From SAR86 cluster bacterium (lineage in GTDB: Bacteria; Pseudomonadota; Gammaproteobacteria; Pseudomonadales; Azotimanducaceae), in assembly GCA_013204195.1 (NCBI GenBank), contig JABMOJ010000425.1, positions 1 through 10,986 on the forward strand: 10,986 nt of DNA. Direction: 5' to 3'. Within the stretch, counting starts at the first letter, position 1. Every line of letters starts with the position of its first letter. The translations under genes and the position numbers were made by a program. This document shows positions 7,766-10,986 of this stretch, one piece after another. The notes beneath the pieces are model-generated. The model was not told the DNA's origin. It did not search any database and worked only from the letters and a program-made list of their open reading frames with translations.

Positions 7766-8400
7766 CGACGCTCATCATTATAACGATAGGTTTTCGCCAG
7801 GATATTCATCCTCAATATTCCGCCAATGTTTTCCGCGCCACGCGCACCTGCGCCTTCAGGAAGAATCGTAAAGTCGTGGAGAGTTACAATTCGCGACAAG
7901 TCCGCGACGTCGCTGACGAACGATCCCAGCTCGTGATAGCTGCCAGAGACAACTATCTGAATGGGTTTTTCAATATAGAACTCAAACTTCTTTTCTGCCT
8001 GAAGATTAATGCTGGTGAAGTTCAACCCATTTTTCAGTCCCACAAGCGTAATATCCTCAATCAAGCCGGGGATTTCTGTATCACTCGGCAGCTGCCGAAG
8101 AATCGTTTCAAAAGACAGCTCCATCTCTTTTTTCTGTTGTCGATAACCCTCGAGATGAGCCGACTCAAAATATTTCTTTTCGAAGTCAACCCGTAAGCTG
8201 ACTTCCTGTTTTTGCGTTTTTGTCAGCTCCTCCTGTAATGGGGTCACGAAAATAAAATAACCAATGGCCAGCCCTGCAACAAACGCGAGCATCCAGATGA
8301 TCGATTTAACGGCAACGGGCAAGGAACCAATATTGTTGACGTCATTCAGATCATTCAGGTCAAAACTTCGCAGACTCTCAATCGCATCTTGGATGGCCAT
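7762..8400 (-). CDS. pilO: Type IV pilus alignment complex protein PilO
   Basis: The product has 212 residues, as expected for PilO. It has a short cytoplasmic N-terminus with an LNDLNDVNN stretch, one transmembrane helix at about 31-52 (VKSIIWMLAFVAGLAIGYFIF), a charged coiled-coil segment at about 55-100, and a periplasmic ferredoxin-like domain (about 108-205: IPGLIEDITLVGLKNGLNF, PIQIVVSGSYHELGSFVSDVADLSRIVTL). In the family it forms a heterodimer with PilN and binds PilP, joining the cytoplasmic motor side to the outer-membrane secretin. Its ATG is 2 nt after the pilN stop, and its TGA overlaps the pilP ATG. No disruption is seen. Confidence 0.95.
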   Translation of the reverse strand: MAIQDAIESLRSFDLNDLNDVNNIGSLPVAVKSIIWMLAFVAGLAIGYFIFVTPLQEELTKTQKQEVSLRVDFEKKYFESAHLEGYRQQKKEMELSFETILRQLPSDTEIPGLIEDITLVGLKNGLNFTSINLQAEKKFEFYIEKPIQIVVSGSYHELGSFVSDVADLSRIVTLHDFTILPEGAGARGAENIGGILRMNILAKTYRYNDERR

Positions 8401-8402
8401 GA

Positions 8403-8969
8403 TTAATCCACCTCCGCGGCGCTTGGCGTGCTCTGCTGAACCATTAATTTAAACCGGCTCGCCTGCGGGCCATTCCGTGGATCAGCAACAATGCCGGTCA
8501 CGTTTGGCTTCTCAAACCAGTCCGATTCATCAAAGTTGCGCAGTTGACTGGAAATTCTGTTATTCGACTCAGCCACGCCGTCGATGGTAATTGACTTCTC
8601 CTGGACCGACAGACTGGTAAAGTAGACACGGTCTGCCAGACGCCGCGCCATCTCATCAAACAATCGAACGATGACCGGTCTATTACCCTGTAATTCTTGA
8701 ATCACCTTCATTCTCGCCAGCAACTCATTGCGCTTCTGCTGTAACATTCGAATCTCCTCGATGCGCTCTTCGAGGATTTTGATTTCCTTACCCAAGTAGC
8801 TGTTACGCGCCTGCTGAGTATCAATCTGGCTATGATAGAAACGGTCAACACCGAAAGTGATCGTTGCCGCCAAGAGCAACACACCCGCTAATATTTTCAA
8901 AAATTCTTGTTTGCGTTCCTCGCGCAGCTCTTCGCGCCAAGGCAGCAGGTTAATTTTAATATCAGCCAT
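8403..8969 (-). CDS. pilN: Type IV pilus alignment complex protein PilN
   Basis: The product has 188 residues. The cytoplasmic N-terminus carries the conserved INLLPWRE segment (residues 6-13), which in known PilN proteins inserts into a groove of PilM. A single transmembrane helix follows at about 23-42 (FLKILAGVLLLAATITFGVD), then a coiled coil at about 50-90 rich in E, R and Q (KEIKILEERIEEIRMLQQKR), then a periplasmic domain (RPVIVRLFDEMARRLADRVYFTSLSVQEKSITIDG, split around position 100) of the ferredoxin-like type shared with PilO. It starts 33 nt after the pilM stop and ends 2 nt before pilO. The whole product agrees with the family in length and architecture. Confidence 0.95.
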   Translation of the reverse strand: MADIKINLLPWREELREERKQEFLKILAGVLLLAATITFGVDRFYHSQIDTQQARNSYLGKEIKILEERIEEIRMLQQKRNELLARMKVIQELQGNRPVIVRLFDEMARRLADRVYFTSLSVQEKSITIDGVAESNNRISSQLRNFDESDWFEKPNVTGIVADPRNGPQASRFKLMVQQSTPSAAEVD

Positions 8970-9002
8970 CCTGTCGCGGCCTCCGAGCTTGAGTCAGCAC
9001 CA

Positions 9003-10073
<1,071 letters not shown>

Positions 10074-10199
10074 TTAAGCTCCCGTAAAATTCAGCGAAAC
10101 ATTAATCCGCTGATAAGGCTGACAGACGATATCAATGTGATGCCGAATTTGGCCCATTTAATACCAGCGAATACGTAAACACAATGTAACTTGCGCGTA

Positions 10200-10228
10200 A
10201 TTATAGCGTAACTATTGGCGACCGACAG
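10200..10228 (-). promoter_or_regulatory. Candidate sigma70-type promoter for pilMNOPQ
   Basis: Read on the minus strand, a perfect -10 element TATAAT occupies 10205-10200. At 17-bp spacing the -35 position (10228-10223) reads CTGTCG, only three of six consensus bases, so an activator may be needed. The transcript would have a leader of about 120 nt before the pilM GTG. This is a pattern match, not proof. Confidence 0.4.
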
Positions 10229-10254
10229 GTCGTCTTGGACGCCGACCGTGGCGC

Positions 10255-10276
10255 CAAACAACCCTCAAACAACCTT
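10255..10276. repeat. Tandem 11-bp repeat, operator-like
   Basis: CAAACAACCCT (10255-10265) is followed directly by CAAACAACCTT (10266-10276), ten of eleven bases identical and about one helical turn apart. GGCGCC palindromes at 10250-10255 and 10280-10285 bracket the pair. The site lies about 50-75 bp upstream of the putative pilM -10 and about 95-115 bp upstream of the mrcA -10, a location suited to an activator. No known binding site is recognised. Confidence 0.4.
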
Positions 10277-10344
10277 CAAGGCGCCCGTCTACACCCGTTC
10301 AGAAACGCGAAACTACCGATGAATGCGTTAATTCCGAGGCCCGC

Positions 10345-10374
10345 TCGGCATTCAGAGACGTTTACCTTTATAAT
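10345..10374 (+). promoter_or_regulatory. Candidate sigma70-type promoter for mrcA
   Basis: A perfect -10 element TATAAT is at 10369-10374. A partial -35 element, TCGGCA (four of six consensus bases), is at 10345-10350, with an 18-bp spacer. Transcription would begin near 10381 and leave a leader of about 58 nt before the mrcA ATG. Confidence 0.45.
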
Positions 10375-10438
10375 GGAGTCCAGCGAAATTCCCATGCTTT
10401 AACGTCCGTCACCGGACTAGAGGTTAATAATTCAGACT

Positions 10439-10986
10439 ATGCGGCGTCTTGGTTCATTTATTTTATGGTCTACCGCGACTTTAGTCTGTGGCGCATGTCT
10501 CATTCTCGCGGCCGCCTATTTGTACTTGAATCCCCAAGTTCCTGATGCAGCGAGCTTTCGCAACGTCAAACTCAGAGCACCACTCAGCATCTATTCCGCC
10601 GACGAGAAACTAATCCAGGAGTTTGGCGAAAGACTAGTACCTGTGACCTTCGACCAGATACCGCCACTTTTTGTTCGCGCGCTACTCGATACTGAAGACA
10701 AACGCTTCTTTGAACATGGCGGCATAGACCTGATCACTCTGGCAAATGCCTCTTGGCAGCTGGTGCGTAATAAGGGTTCAATCCGCACCGGCGCGAGCAC
10801 AATCACCATGCAATTGGTGAAAAATATATCCGGCGACACGGAAGTGCGCTTCATTCGCAAGTTCAAAGAAATGCTGCTGGCGCTGAAGATTGAGCAGGAA
10901 CTTTCCAAACAAGAAATTCTGGCCCTCTACCTCAATATCATTCCTTTCGGCAAGCACGCCTTCGGCATCCAGGCCGCCGCCAACAC
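10439..10986 (+). CDS. mrcA: Class A penicillin-binding protein 1A, N-terminal part (3' end outside window)
   Basis: The frame is open from ATG 10439 to the window end, giving 182 residues of a protein that usually has about 800-850. It is a bifunctional inner-membrane peptidoglycan synthase; only the glycosyltransferase (GT51) part is visible. A short cytoplasmic N-terminus (MRRLGSF) leads to one transmembrane anchor at about 9-30. GT51 motifs follow in order: motif 1 TEDKRFFEHGGID (85-97, catalytic E86), motif 2 GASTITMQLVKN (118-129), motif 3 RKFKEMLLALKIE (140-152, second catalytic E144), and motif 4 ALYLNIIPFGKHAFGIQAA (162-180). TAG at 10418-10420 closes the frame upstream and ATG 10439 is the first start after it, though no good ribosome site is seen; AGAGG lies about 15 nt away. 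The divergent pilM neighbour is typical of the mrcA/ponA locus. Other class A PBPs (1B) are less likely given this context. Confidence 0.93.
   Translation, partial: MRRLGSFILWSTATLVCGACLILAAAYLYLNPQVPDAASFRNVKLRAPLSIYSADEKLIQEFGERLVPVTFDQIPPLFVRALLDTEDKRFFEHGGIDLITLANASWQLVRNKGSIRTGASTITMQLVKNISGDTEVRFIRKFKEMLLALKIEQELSKQEILALYLNIIPFGKHAFGIQAAAN

Noticed and set aside
7642..8196. A long plus-strand open frame (184 codons) opposite pilP and pilO
   Set aside because: It lies antisense to two well-supported pil genes, its translation has no recognisable domain and it has no fitting context. It is a shadow frame.
8340..8361. Short direct repeat (TCATTCAG twice) at the 5' end of pilO
   Set aside because: It just encodes the doubled LND in the PilO N-terminus and has no sign of being a regulatory or mobile element.
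10591..10908. A minus-strand open frame of 105 codons opposite mrcA
   Set aside because: The plus strand carries all the GT51 motifs in order, so the reverse frame is a by-product.

Overview
This is a chromosomal housekeeping window, almost certainly from a gammaproteobacterium. The evidence is the divergent arrangement of a class A penicillin-binding protein gene (mrcA/ponA) and a pilM-N-O-P-Q operon, followed by aroK and aroB. This order is well known in Pseudomonas, and E. coli has the homologous mrcA-hofMNOPQ-aroKB. Genes are densely packed, codon use looks uniform, and I see no mobile element, CRISPR array, tRNA or rRNA.

Layout: (1) Positions 1-3151, plus strand: the 3' part of gltB (glutamate synthase large subunit) and complete gltD (small subunit). 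Together these form the NADPH-dependent GOGAT that makes glutamate from glutamine and 2-oxoglutarate. (2) Positions 3152-3216: a short convergent junction with a strong hairpin. (3) Positions 10070 down to 3217, minus strand: pilM, pilN, pilO, pilP and pilQ (the type IV pilus alignment complex and outer-membrane secretin), then aroK and aroB (shikimate kinase and 3-dehydroquinate synthase). The spacing (ATGA overlap, 2, 22, 33, 93 and 11 nt gaps) suggests one long transcription unit, with a hairpin between the pil and aro parts. (4) Positions 10071-10438: a divergent regulatory region with a consensus TATAAT on each strand and an 11-bp tandem repeat. (5) From 10439, plus strand: the 5' part of mrcA/ponA.

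The main anomaly is in pilQ. The reading frame is broken at a six-G run (minus strand; C6 at 6368-6373). The AMIN-domain half (7137 to 6361) ends in CTT TGA, while the secretin half continues without loss in the +1 frame. Removing one G restores a normal 722-residue PilQ with the junction PTG-DFDYLAYQ. A sequencing indel is the simplest explanation. A real null or phase-variable mutation is possible, and the sequence at the break also happens to resemble the RF2 (prfB) +1 recoding site. Apart from this, the window holds well-known genes; I found no convincing new multi-gene system.
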